DNA of 45,451 nt from an uncultured Collinsella sp. (GTDB lineage: Bacteria > Actinomycetota > Coriobacteriia > Coriobacteriales > Coriobacteriaceae), in the NCBI GenBank assembly GCA_900541045.1, contig UQID01000019.1, positions 1 to 45,451 on the forward strand, written 5' to 3'. A model generated the notes under the pieces. It searched no databases, had not been told where the DNA came from, and saw only the letters and a program-made list of their open reading frames with translations. Shown here piece after piece: positions 38,978 through 45,451 of this stretch. Made by a program: the position numbers and the translations under genes. The number at the start of each line of letters is the position of its first letter. Position 1 is the stretch's first letter.

Positions 38978-39982
38978 ATGGCCGCTGTTAAAAAATCGGT
39001 ATCCGTCAAAGACGTGGCGCGTCTCGCGGGCGTCTCGGAGCAGACAGTCTCGCGTACGGTGCACGATTCACCCAGCGTGCGCCCCGAGACCAAGGAGCGC
39101 GTGCGTGCCGCCATGCGCGAGCTGGGGTATCGCCCCAATTTTGCCGGTCGATCGCTGCGCCGTGGCAAGTTTAAGACCGTCGGCGTCGCCATGTTCAACA
39201 TTACCGGTACAGGCAACCTCGACCGTATGGAGGGCTTTGCTGCCGCCGCCGATAAGCACGGATACGCCATTACCCTCACGAAAGTAGATGGGCATCCGTA
39301 TACCCTCGAGAGCGCATCGTCGCGCATGAGCGCACTGCCGGTAGACGGCATGGTCGTGATCATGAATCGCATGCCGGCGGACTTTGGAACCTTCGAGCCA
39401 CTGCCCGGCATGCAGACAGTGCTCGTTACGATGTTGGAGCACCCGCTCTGTTCAACGGTCGATAACGACCAGTTCGATTGCTCGCGCCAGGTTGTCGAGT
39501 ACTTGCTGAGGCAGGGGCACAAGACCGTGCATTTCATCTCGTGTCCCGAGCGCTCGCTTTCGGGCATGCAGCGCGAGGAAGGCTGGCGCGAGACATTGCA
39601 CGCACATGGTATTGAGCCGCCGCGACTCGTTCGTGGCGATTGGACGGCACAGAGCGGGTATGCTGCCGGTCAGGCTCTGGCGGACGATCCGACCTGTACG
39701 GCCATTTATGCTTCCAACGACGCCATGGCCTACGGCTGCATTCGCGGACTCGAGTCTCGCGGAAAGCACGTGCCCGAGGACGTGAGTGTGGTGGGTGTTG
39801 ATGACAGTCTGGGCGACATCGTGCCCGATCGTCGCCTGGCCACCGTGCGCTTTGATAACAGGCGCGTCGGCATGTGGGCGGTCGACAAGATCGCCGGCGC
39901 CGAGGGCGTTGTGTCTGGCGTGGAGCACATGCTGATCCCCGGCGTGCTCGTGGAGGGCGATACGGTACGCGATTTGCGTTAG
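38978..39982 (+). CDS. LacI family regulator of cluster 3
   Basis: The product is 334 aa. The ATG at 38978 is chosen because GGAAAGA lies eight bases upstream and the HTH follows soon after: VSVKDVARLAGVSEQTVSRT, then VHDSPSVRPETKERV and FAGRSLRRGK. The effector domain has GMVVIMNRMPADFGTF, HPLCSTVDNDQFDCSRQV and YASNDAMAYGCIRGLESRGK. It ends VEGDTVRDLR. It is a paralogue of the regulators of clusters 1 and 2. It likely represses lacE3-lacG3 and may also affect lacF, which starts 214 bp downstream on the same strand. Confidence 0.88.
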   Translation: MAAVKKSVSVKDVARLAGVSEQTVSRTVHDSPSVRPETKERVRAAMRELGYRPNFAGRSLRRGKFKTVGVAMFNITGTGNLDRMEGFAAAADKHGYAITLTKVDGHPYTLESASSRMSALPVDGMVVIMNRMPADFGTFEPLPGMQTVLVTMLEHPLCSTVDNDQFDCSRQVVEYLLRQGHKTVHFISCPERSLSGMQREEGWRETLHAHGIEPPRLVRGDWTAQSGYAAGQALADDPTCTAIYASNDAMAYGCIRGLESRGKHVPEDVSVVGVDDSLGDIVPDRRLATVRFDNRRVGMWAVDKIAGAEGVVSGVEHMLIPGVLVEGDTVRDLR

Positions 39983-40013
39983 GGTGCGGTCCTGTTTGGG
40001 TTTCCGCTAATTA

Positions 40014-40112
40014 TGTTTGATATTGTTCGAAATGGTTTGGAAACCGTTCACGGGCGAAAAAAGACCGTTCATGGCTCGAAATAACGGTTTGCATTGTTCC
40101 TTTTTGTTTGAA
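40014..40112 (+). promoter_or_regulatory. lacF promoter region with two DeoR-type boxes and two ACCGTTCA motifs
   Basis: TGTTTGATATTGTTCGAA (40014-40031) and TGTTCCTTTTTGTTTGAA (40095-40112) resemble the deoR-promoter 18-mer (22544-22561). Between them ACCGTTCAC (40043-40051) and ACCGTTCAT (40064-40072) are reverse copies of the GTGAACGGT motif, 21 bp apart. Confidence 0.5.
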
Positions 40113-40196
40113 TGTTATTGTTTCTGTCATACACAGCGCAGCGCGTATGCCCGGACGCGATGCTCTCCGTTGGTTCATATGTGAAAGGAACGCAAT

Positions 40197-40535
40197 ATGG
40201 CAACCAAAGAAGAAATCTCGATGGTTGGATTCGAGATTGTCGCATACGCAGGTGACGCCCAGACCGATCTGCTTGCAGCGCTCGATGCTGCTCGCGAGGG
40301 TGATTTTGAGAAGGCCGAGCAACTGCACAAGGATGCCAGCGATGCGCTCATCGGTGCCCACGATACGCAGACCAAGCTGCTTTCGCAGGAGGCCGGCGGC
40401 GGCGAGATGGAGATGACCTTCATCATGGCTCACGCTCAGGATACCCTCATGACCACTATGATCTTGGAGAAGCAGACTCGCTTTACCATCGATGCCTACA
40501 AGCGTATCGCCGAGCTCGAGGCCAAGCTCGCCTAA
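40197..40535 (+). CDS. lacF: PTS lactose-family EIIA (LacF)
   Basis: The product is a 112-aa cytoplasmic EIIA of the lactose/cellobiose family. It passes phosphate from HPr to the IIB domain of LacE. The fold is a three-helix bundle: SMVGFEIVAYAGDAQTDLLA, DFEKAEQLHKDASDALIGAH and MTFIMAHAQDTLMTTMILEK. H79 is the phosphorylated His and D82 the likely metal ligand, matching H78/D81 of known LacF. It is the only EIIA of this family in the window and probably serves all three LacE proteins. AAAGGAACG precedes the ATG. A strong terminator follows, so it is a single-gene transcript. Confidence 0.92.
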   Translation: MATKEEISMVGFEIVAYAGDAQTDLLAALDAAREGDFEKAEQLHKDASDALIGAHDTQTKLLSQEAGGGEMEMTFIMAHAQDTLMTTMILEKQTRFTIDAYKRIAELEAKLA

Positions 40536-40562
40536 CGAGCCCGCACAACCTCGTCCCCTTCC

Positions 40563-40595
40563 AAAAACCCTGCCGCTATCCGCGGCAGGGTTTTT
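40563..40595 (+). terminator. Rho-independent terminator of lacF
   Basis: AAAAACCCTGCCGC pairs with GCGGCAGGGTTTTT (40582-40595). Confidence 0.93.
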
Positions 40596-40609
40596 CTGTT
40601 CTCCTCCAA

Positions 40610-40674
40610 GTTGCGGTGAAATAGGGATTGAATAGGGGCTGGCGGGCGCTAAACAATCCCTATTCCACCGCAAC
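40610..40674. repeat. Inverted repeat with 21-nt arms
   Basis: Arm 1 (40610-40630), starting GTTGCGGTGAAATAGGG, and arm 2 (40654-40674), ending CCACCGCAAC, match at 20 of 21 positions around a 23-nt loop. No T run follows. It is of the extragenic palindrome type, third in design after 84-298 and 21076-21228. Confidence 0.55.
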
Positions 40675-40793
40675 TCATCCCGAGATAGTCATTGGGGACA
40701 GTCTTGGTGCGCTCCGTTCGTCTTGCCGTTCGGTTTTTCGTTGGGTGGGTATACTTCCATCCGCAATACAGGCCGGAATGAGGAGGTATCCAA

Positions 40794-41807
40794 ATGCCGG
40801 ACAATGGATCGATTCAAAAGAGAGGCACGCACGAGATGGCTCATGGGCGTCCTGTCCAGATAACCGAGCACACGACGGTAACCGAGCTGCAGCCCAGCCT
40901 GTCCGATGTCGTGTGCGCAAACAAAAAGCTGCAGATTGGCCTTATCGTTGCGCTCGTAGTACTGGCGCTGCTGTCGGGCTTTGTAGCTCGTCCGCATTTC
41001 GCCGATACCAAAACTTGGGACTCCACCATCGAGGTCATCGATCAAAAGAAAGGTAACGTACTGGCGCTCACGACCTCGTGCGTGGCGCTGTCTGCGGGTA
41101 TTACCGCGCTGCCGGGTGATACGGGTACGCCGGTTGCCGAGCAGCTCGCGCAGCTTTCGGGTAACTTGGGTATCGTGCTTGCCGTGCTCTACCTCGAGAA
41201 ATACCTGTTGACCATTTTGTGGTCGGTTGGTCTGGGCATCCTGATCCCGTTCTCGTTCGTACTCTTCGCGGTGTCGCTTGGCATTCACGGACGCTGGAGC
41301 ACCAGCGCTGTCCTTCGTCGCGTGGCGACGCGCGTGCTGGTGGTCGCCATGATCGGCATGGCGTTGGTGCCTGCAAGTGTATGGGTGTCGCAAAAGGTCG
41401 ACGAAACGTATCGAGTGAGCATCGAAGCGGCTGAGCAAAAGACGACTGACGCTGCGAGTGCGGAAGATAGCGATAACTCCAAGGCAAGCAAGAAAAAGGC
41501 CGAGTCCACAGAGTCCAAGAACGTGCTTGAGCAGCTTGCCGACGGCGCCTCGGGTCTTGTCACGTCGGTGACCAGCGGCGCCAAGCAGATGACCGATGAG
41601 ATTGTGCAACAGGTGACCGATCTGATCGAAGGCGTCATCGTGATGATCGTGACCTCGTGTGTTATCCCATTGCTGGTGCTCGCGGCGTTTTTGTGGCTGG
41701 GGCACGTGTTGCTGGGGATTGATATTTCCGGTCCAGCGAACTATTTGACGGGCCGCTTTCTGAGTGCTCCGTCCAAGCACACCAAAAAAGGTAGGCAGGT
41801 CGAGTAG
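40794..41807 (+). CDS. Multi-span membrane protein of unknown function
   Basis: The product is 337 aa. Hydrophobic segments lie at about 47-66 (LQIGLIVALVVLALLSGFVA), 123-160 (two helices, GIVLAVLYLEKYLLTILWSV and LGILIPFSFVLFAVSLGI), 177-196 (VLVVAMIGMALVPASVWV) and 284-308 (VIVMIVTSCVIPLLVLAAFL). A charged coiled-coil-like stretch (about 215-260, Lys/Ser/Glu-rich) lies between the last two, next to an Ala/Thr/Gln region. LTTSCVALSAGITALPGDTG is conserved in similar uncharacterised membrane proteins as I recall them; I cannot name the family. AGGAGG eight bases upstream supports the ATG. It stands alone between lacF and lacA. Confidence 0.75.
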   Translation: MPDNGSIQKRGTHEMAHGRPVQITEHTTVTELQPSLSDVVCANKKLQIGLIVALVVLALLSGFVARPHFADTKTWDSTIEVIDQKKGNVLALTTSCVALSAGITALPGDTGTPVAEQLAQLSGNLGIVLAVLYLEKYLLTILWSVGLGILIPFSFVLFAVSLGIHGRWSTSAVLRRVATRVLVVAMIGMALVPASVWVSQKVDETYRVSIEAAEQKTTDAASAEDSDNSKASKKKAESTESKNVLEQLADGASGLVTSVTSGAKQMTDEIVQQVTDLIEGVIVMIVTSCVIPLLVLAAFLWLGHVLLGIDISGPANYLTGRFLSAPSKHTKKGRQVE

Positions 41808-41839
41808 CTAAAACAGCTGTATTTGCTGGGGCATACCGC

Positions 41840-41877
41840 AAAGGGACGGCCGAGACTCGTTCTCGGCCGTCCCTTTT
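41840..41877 (+). terminator. Rho-independent terminator
   Basis: AAAGGGACGGCCGAGA pairs with TCTCGGCCGTCCCTTT around a five-base loop, followed by TGTTTGTT. Confidence 0.92.
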
Positions 41878-41935
41878 GTTTGTTGAAGACGTGCCAGGAC
41901 GAAGCTTTCACGATCCCAAACGGTCGGCAATCATC

Positions 41936-42010
41936 CGTGAACGGTATTTGTTCAAAAAAGAACAAAGATAAACAAATAGTTGTTGCAGTTACTGTTCGAA
42001 TGTGTTCAAA
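41936..42010 (+). promoter_or_regulatory. lacA promoter region with GTGAACGGT motif and DeoR-type boxes
   Basis: CGTGAACGGT (41936-41945) is followed by the perfect dyad TTTGTTC/GAACAAA (41947-41966) and by TGTTCGAATGTGTTCAAA (41993-42010), a relative of the deoR-promoter 18-mer. Together they suggest joint control with lacF and deoR. Apart from the terminator, the rest of 41808-42116 shows nothing. Confidence 0.5.
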
Positions 42011-42116
42011 TAAACATGAACAGTGAAGAACCGCACATTCAGATGCCCGGACCTGAACGCGATTCAACACTTCCAAACAGAAACTACGCAGCTGCGTATC
42101 TCTCAAGGAGGATGTC

Positions 42117-42545
42117 ATGAGGGTTGTAATCGCTTCCGATGCCGACGGTATGTCGATGAAGGAGTCCATCAAGGAGATGCTCATCGCTGACGGTCACGAG
42201 GTCGTCGACTATTCCGAGACCCCTGCCGCGGACTTTGTCGATTCCGCGACCGCCGTTGCCAAGGACCTGCTGGAGCACAAGGATTCCCAGGGCTTCGCAT
42301 TCGATAAGTACGGCGTCGGCTCCTATATGGCCGCCGTCAAGATCAAGGGCATGGTCGTCGCCAACATTTCCGACGAGCGTTCTGCCTACATGACCCGCGA
42401 GCACAACGGCTCGCGCATGGTCACCATGGGCCCGGGCGTTGTGGGCACCGAGGTCGCCAAGAAGATCGCCCGCGAGTTCCTGCGCGCCCAGTACGCCGGC
42501 GGCCGTCACCAGATCCGTGTCGACATGCTCAACAAGATGGCCTAA
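42117..42545 (+). CDS. lacA: Galactose-6-phosphate isomerase subunit LacA
   Basis: The product is a 142-aa RpiB/LacA/LacB-family protein. With LacB it isomerises galactose-6-phosphate to tagatose-6-phosphate. It begins MRVVIASDADGMSMKESIKE, and the C-terminal half is very close to lactic-acid-bacterial LacA: KIKGMVVANISDERSAYMTR, GTEVAKKIAREFL and GGRHQIRVDMLNKMA. The RpiB-type catalytic Cys is absent, as usual in LacA; the active site is completed by LacB. AAGGAGGATG precedes the ATG. lacB follows after 63 bp. Confidence 0.93.
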   Translation: MRVVIASDADGMSMKESIKEMLIADGHEVVDYSETPAADFVDSATAVAKDLLEHKDSQGFAFDKYGVGSYMAAVKIKGMVVANISDERSAYMTREHNGSRMVTMGPGVVGTEVAKKIAREFLRAQYAGGRHQIRVDMLNKMA

Positions 42546-42608
42546 CGAGAGCCACCGAGAACTCGAACTTCTACCTCAACTTGTGAATTCAGACGAAAGG
42601 ACGTTCTG

Positions 42609-43133
42609 ATGAAGAAGACCATCGCAATCGGTTGCGACCATATCGTTACGGACGAGAAGATCTATCTGGCCGACCGCCTGGAGCAGGCTGGCTACAAGGT
42701 GCTCGACTGCGGCACCTACAGCCACACCCGTACGCACTATCCCATCTACGGTAAGGCTGTGGGCGAGGCTGTTGCCAGCGGCAAGGCCGACTTTGGCGTG
42801 GCCCTGTGCGGCACCGGCATCGGCATCACCAACGCCGTCAACAAGGTTCCCGGCGCCCGCTGCGCCCTGGTTCGCGACATGACCTCTGCCCTGTATGCCC
42901 GTCGCGAGCTCAACGCCAACATCGTGGGCTTTGGCGGCAAGATTACCGGCGAGTTCCTGATGGCCGATATCATGCTTGCCTTCCTGGAGGAGCCCTACGA
43001 GAAGACCCCCGAGCACGATGCCCTGATCGCCAAGATCGATGCCTGCAATAAGGCCGACGCCGAGGCTCAGGCTGACCCGCACTTCTTTGACGAGTTCCTC
43101 GAGAAGTGGGACCGCGGCGAGTACCACGACTAG
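42609..43133 (+). CDS. lacB: Galactose-6-phosphate isomerase subunit LacB
   Basis: The product is a 174-aa partner of LacA. Family motifs are AIGCDHIVTDEKIYLADRLE, DCGTYSHTRTHYPIYGKAV, the active-site ALCGTGIGITNAVNKVPGAR with the catalytic Cys, and ELNANIVGFGGKITGEFL. The C-terminal tail (DPHFFDEFLEKWDRGEYHD) is typical of LacB. GAAAGGAC precedes the ATG. It is transcribed after lacA. A 44-nt repeat begins three bases after its stop, and the lacX-lacC pair follows. Confidence 0.93.
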   Translation: MKKTIAIGCDHIVTDEKIYLADRLEQAGYKVLDCGTYSHTRTHYPIYGKAVGEAVASGKADFGVALCGTGIGITNAVNKVPGARCALVRDMTSALYARRELNANIVGFGGKITGEFLMADIMLAFLEEPYEKTPEHDALIAKIDACNKADAEAQADPHFFDEFLEKWDRGEYHD

Positions 43134-43136
43134 GGA

Positions 43137-43180
43137 GGTTACGCGGTTTTACCAAACCGCGTAACGGGTCGACGCTGCGC
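43137..43180. repeat. 44-nt repeat with 12-bp hairpin, copy 1
   Basis: GTTACGCGGTTT (43138-43149) pairs perfectly with AAACCGCGTAAC (43154-43165) around TACC, followed by TCGACGCTGCGC. The same 44 bases with one mismatch recur at 45383-45426. Both copies start within four bases of a stop codon and bracket lacX-lacC. Confidence 0.75.
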
Positions 43181-43511
43181 GACGCTCATGCACCCCATCT
43201 CGTCGCTCAAACCGTCGCTCGCGTACATGAAGTACGCGTCGCTCCTCTTTCGCGGCGACCTGGGGCACCTGAGCGCCGCTCGCTGACGTTTGAGTGACCT
43301 GTGAGATCGCCCCTGTTGTTGCGAAGCGTTCTGGTACGGCGAGCTGCTCCGATAACACGTTTGCTTGCTTGGCTTGAGTGCTTCGCTCTTGGCGGGACCC
43401 GGCATTCTGCAGCTTTTCAATTGACGGCTCGCGTTTCTGTGAGGGGGCGCGGGCCGGTTTTCTATCAGCCCTATTGACTTGGCGGGCTGTCGTAAGAAAG
43501 GGAAGGCTCCT
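43181..43511 (+). other. 331-nt leader before the second lacX gene, no gene seen
   Basis: The stretch is GC-rich, with short self-similar blocks (TCGTCGCTC, CCGTCGCTCGCG, GCGTCGCTCC at 43200-43255) and a dyad of GCGTACATGAAGTACGC (43221-43237). No convincing ORF, promoter or known RNA is visible. GGGAAGG precedes the lacX start. Confidence 0.4.
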
Positions 43512-44393
43512 ATGGAGTTTGTTCTTGATAACGGTTCTATCCGCGTGGCACTGAGCACGGCTGGCGGATCGTTCACTTCGATTAAAGCCAACGGTCGCGA
43601 GTACCTGTGGCAGGGCGACCCGGCGGTCTGGTCGGGCCAGGCACCCATTTGCTTCCCGATCTGCGGCGGCCTTCGTGACGGTCACGCAATGACCATGGGC
43701 GGCCGCGAGGTACAGCTCGCCCGCCACGGTTTTGCGCGCAAGCAGGAGTGGAAGCTCGAGGAGCAGGGCGACAACATGGTTGCGCTGAGCCTAAGCTCTG
43801 CCGACCATGCCGAGTTGCTCGAGCAGTACCCGTATCCGTTTAAGATCGTTGCTCGTTACACGATCGATTCGGAAAAGGTGAACGTGTCCTACGAGGTGAC
43901 CAATGAGGGCACCGAGGACATGCCATTCTTTGTGGGCGGTCACCCCGGCTTTAAGTGCCCGCTCGACGAGGGTGAGTCCTATGACGACTATGAGCTCCGT
44001 TTTGAGCAGCGCGAGGCCGACGAGCTGTGTACTGCCGTTCCCTCGACGGGCCTGATTGATGTTGAGCATCGCAGCAAGAACCCGATGGTCGGCCACGACT
44101 TGCCGCTTACCCACGAACTCTTCGACTTCGCGGAGACCATCTTCGACGTGCTCGAGAGCCGCGTGGTTACGCTGACCAAGAAAACCGAGGACAAGGGCGT
44201 GCGCCTGACGTTCCCCGATATGCCGTACCTGATTGTATGGAGCAAGCCCGAGGGCGACTTTGTGGCAGTTGAGCCGTGGGGTGGTCTGTCCACCTGCTCC
44301 GATGAGGACGATGTTCTGGAGCACAAGCGTGGCTGCCTGGTGGCCAAGCCGGGGGAGACCGTTACCCGCGGCTTTGAGATCGAGATCCTTTAA
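43512..44393 (+). CDS. lacX: LacX-like aldose 1-epimerase family protein (copy 2)
   Basis: The product is 293 aa, the same length as copy 1 at 17488 and about three-quarters identical by eye. NGREYLWQGDPAVWSGQAPI, QLARHGFARKQEWKLEE, FFVGGHPGFKCPLDEGES and FVAVEPWGGLSTCSDEDD are kept, including the probable catalytic His and Glu. Placed after lacAB and before lacC, as LacX is part of lac operons in lactococci. It probably handles anomers of galactose or a phosphorylated intermediate; not proven. GGAAGG precedes the ATG at 43512. The next gene follows after 53 bp. Confidence 0.86.
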   Translation: MEFVLDNGSIRVALSTAGGSFTSIKANGREYLWQGDPAVWSGQAPICFPICGGLRDGHAMTMGGREVQLARHGFARKQEWKLEEQGDNMVALSLSSADHAELLEQYPYPFKIVARYTIDSEKVNVSYEVTNEGTEDMPFFVGGHPGFKCPLDEGESYDDYELRFEQREADELCTAVPSTGLIDVEHRSKNPMVGHDLPLTHELFDFAETIFDVLESRVVTLTKKTEDKGVRLTFPDMPYLIVWSKPEGDFVAVEPWGGLSTCSDEDDVLEHKRGCLVAKPGETVTRGFEIEIL

Positions 44394-44446
44394 CGAGTTA
44401 TCGTATGTTTGGGGCGGGTCATGCCGCCCCGGAACAGGAGTTCAAC

Positions 44447-45382
44447 ATGATTCTGACCGTTACCATGAACCCGTCGATTGATACGCGCTATCAGCTCGAC
44501 AAGCTGATCATCGACGATGTTAACCGTGTGACGCCCGAAAAGACCGCTGGCGGCAAGGGCCTCAACGTGAGCCGTGTGCTGCTGCAGTTGGGCGACGATG
44601 TGCTCGCGACCGGTCTACTCGGCGGCCACATGGGTGCCTATATGGCCGAGCTTATGGATGCCGACGGCGTCAAGAACGACTTTGTGCCCATTGCCGGTGA
44701 GACGCGCATCTGCCTGAATATCCTGCATGAGGGCAATCAGACCGAGCTGCTGGAGAGCGGCCCGCAGATCGCCCCGGCCGAGCTCGAGGCCTTTACGGCC
44801 AAGTTTGCCGAGCTTGCAGCGAAGGCGGACGTCGTGACGCTTTCGGGCTCGCTGCCGCGTGGCGTCGATGCCGGCTACTATGCCGACCTCGTCAAGATCG
44901 CCGAGGAGGCGGACGCCAAGGTGCTGCTCGACACCTCGGGTGCATCGCTGGAGGCCGCGCTGGAGTCCGACGCTAAGCCTGAGCTCGTAAAGCCCAACCT
45001 GACCGAGACTAACGGCCTGCTGGGTACGTCCTTTACGACCGATGATGTCGATGCCCTGCGCGAGGCGCTCGCCGCCGATGACCGTTTTGCCGGTATCCCC
45101 TGGGTTGTCGTTTCGATGGGCGCTGCCGGTTCGGTTGGCTTCCATGAGGGTCGCGCGTTCCGCGCCAAGACGCCCGCGATTGCGGCTGTGAACGCAACGG
45201 GTTCCGGCGACTCGACCATCGCCGGCTTTGCACATGCCATTGCTGCTGGCGCCGACGACGTCACGGTGCTCAAGACCGCCAATACCTGCGGCAAACTCAA
45301 CGCTATGGATCCCAAGACCGGTCACCTGGTCATGGACCGCTGGGACGAGATCTACAACAACGTTGAAGTAACGGAGCTTTAG
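44447..45382 (+). CDS. lacC: Tagatose-6-phosphate kinase, LacC type (copy 2)
   Basis: The product is a 311-aa PfkB-family kinase, phosphorylating tagatose-6-P to tagatose-1,6-bisphosphate. LTVTMNPSIDTRYQLDK, GGKGLNVSRVLLQLGDDV and NATGSGDSTIAGFAHAIA are present. It is identical in length to copy 1 (18429), and about 85% of residues match by eye. Position after lacA, lacB and lacX supports the tagatose-6-P assignment. AGGAG precedes the ATG at 44447. A 44-nt repeat starts directly at its stop codon. The next expected gene, the lacD aldolase, is not seen in the 69 bases left. Confidence 0.9.
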   Translation: MILTVTMNPSIDTRYQLDKLIIDDVNRVTPEKTAGGKGLNVSRVLLQLGDDVLATGLLGGHMGAYMAELMDADGVKNDFVPIAGETRICLNILHEGNQTELLESGPQIAPAELEAFTAKFAELAAKADVVTLSGSLPRGVDAGYYADLVKIAEEADAKVLLDTSGASLEAALESDAKPELVKPNLTETNGLLGTSFTTDDVDALREALAADDRFAGIPWVVVSMGAAGSVGFHEGRAFRAKTPAIAAVNATGSGDSTIAGFAHAIAAGADDVTVLKTANTCGKLNAMDPKTGHLVMDRWDEIYNNVEVTEL

Positions 45383-45426
45383 GGTTACGCGGTTTTACCA
45401 AACCGCGTAACGGCTCGACGCTGCGC
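45383..45426. repeat. 44-nt repeat with 12-bp hairpin, copy 2
   Basis: GTTACGCGGTTT (45384-45395) pairs with AAACCGCGTAAC (45400-45411). It matches 43137-43180 at 43 of 44 positions and starts on the base after the lacC stop. No T run follows, so it is unlikely to be an intrinsic terminator. Confidence 0.75.
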
Positions 45427-45451
45427 GGGCCGCATTTGGACAATCTGACGT

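Noticed and set aside
45384..45411. Intrinsic terminator after lacC
   Set aside because: A strong hairpin is present but no T tract follows, and the same 44-nt unit is repeated elsewhere, so it is treated as a repeat.

Overview
The window looks like a gut Coriobacteriia chromosome, most likely Collinsella. The reasons are the GC-rich coding DNA, the dense phosphotransferase (PTS) gene content, the actinobacterial-style housekeeping genes and the many long-armed palindromic intergenic repeats. This assignment is an inference from gene content and was not tested by a search.

Layout. 1-781: intergenic DNA with a 215-bp inverted-repeat element and a possible structured leader. 781-8371: core genes (solute-binding lipoprotein, ribosome hibernation factor hpf, DegV protein, a beta-hydroxyacid dehydrogenase with a Cys/His-rich tail, a small membrane protein, a HEAT-repeat protein, isocitrate/isopropylmalate-type dehydrogenase, a SurA-like membrane protein). 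8484-9257 (minus): XRE regulator plus DUF2975 membrane protein. 9979-19529: an N-acetylgalactosamine/galactosamine (aga) region with a mannose-family PTS (IIA, YajC-like, IIB, IIC, IID), a GntR regulator, AgaS, NagA/AgaA, a flavodoxin, a LacX-like epimerase, a LacC-like tagatose-6-phosphate kinase and a 3' remnant of a second nagA. 19562-24615: YhcH protein, tRNA-Thr(CGU), an orphan IIB lacking its phosphorylation histidine, galM, a DeoR regulator and an AlbA/Schlafen-type regulator. 25353-39982: three paralogous lactose-type clusters, each with a 6-phospho-beta-galactosidase (LacG), a fused EIICB (LacE) and a LacI regulator. 40197-45382: the single lacF (EIIA), a membrane protein, lacA, lacB, a second LacX-like epimerase and a second LacC.

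How the genes work together. Beta-galactosides would enter as 6-phosphates through LacE1-3 with the shared LacF, and be split by LacG1-3 to galactose-6-phosphate. LacAB turns this into tagatose-6-phosphate. GalNAc or galactosamine enters through the aga PTS, is deacetylated by NagA/AgaA and deaminated/isomerised by AgaS, also giving tagatose-6-phosphate. The two LacC kinases would then make tagatose-1,6-bisphosphate. The expected aldolase (LacD/GatY/KbaY) is not in the window. GalM and the LacX proteins supply the right sugar anomers.

Regulation visible in the DNA. There are 18-19 bp LacI-type operators beside each lacI gene, TGTTYG-type boxes shared by deoR, lacF and lacA, CTGGT/ACCAG palindromes at the aga promoters, a recurrent GGTRARCGGT motif at nearly every sugar promoter, and eight TGACRYG half-sites in front of the AlbA-type regulator. 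The least explained features are three arrays of an exactly 55-nt palindromic unit, spaced at about 80 bp, lying beside the lac clusters.
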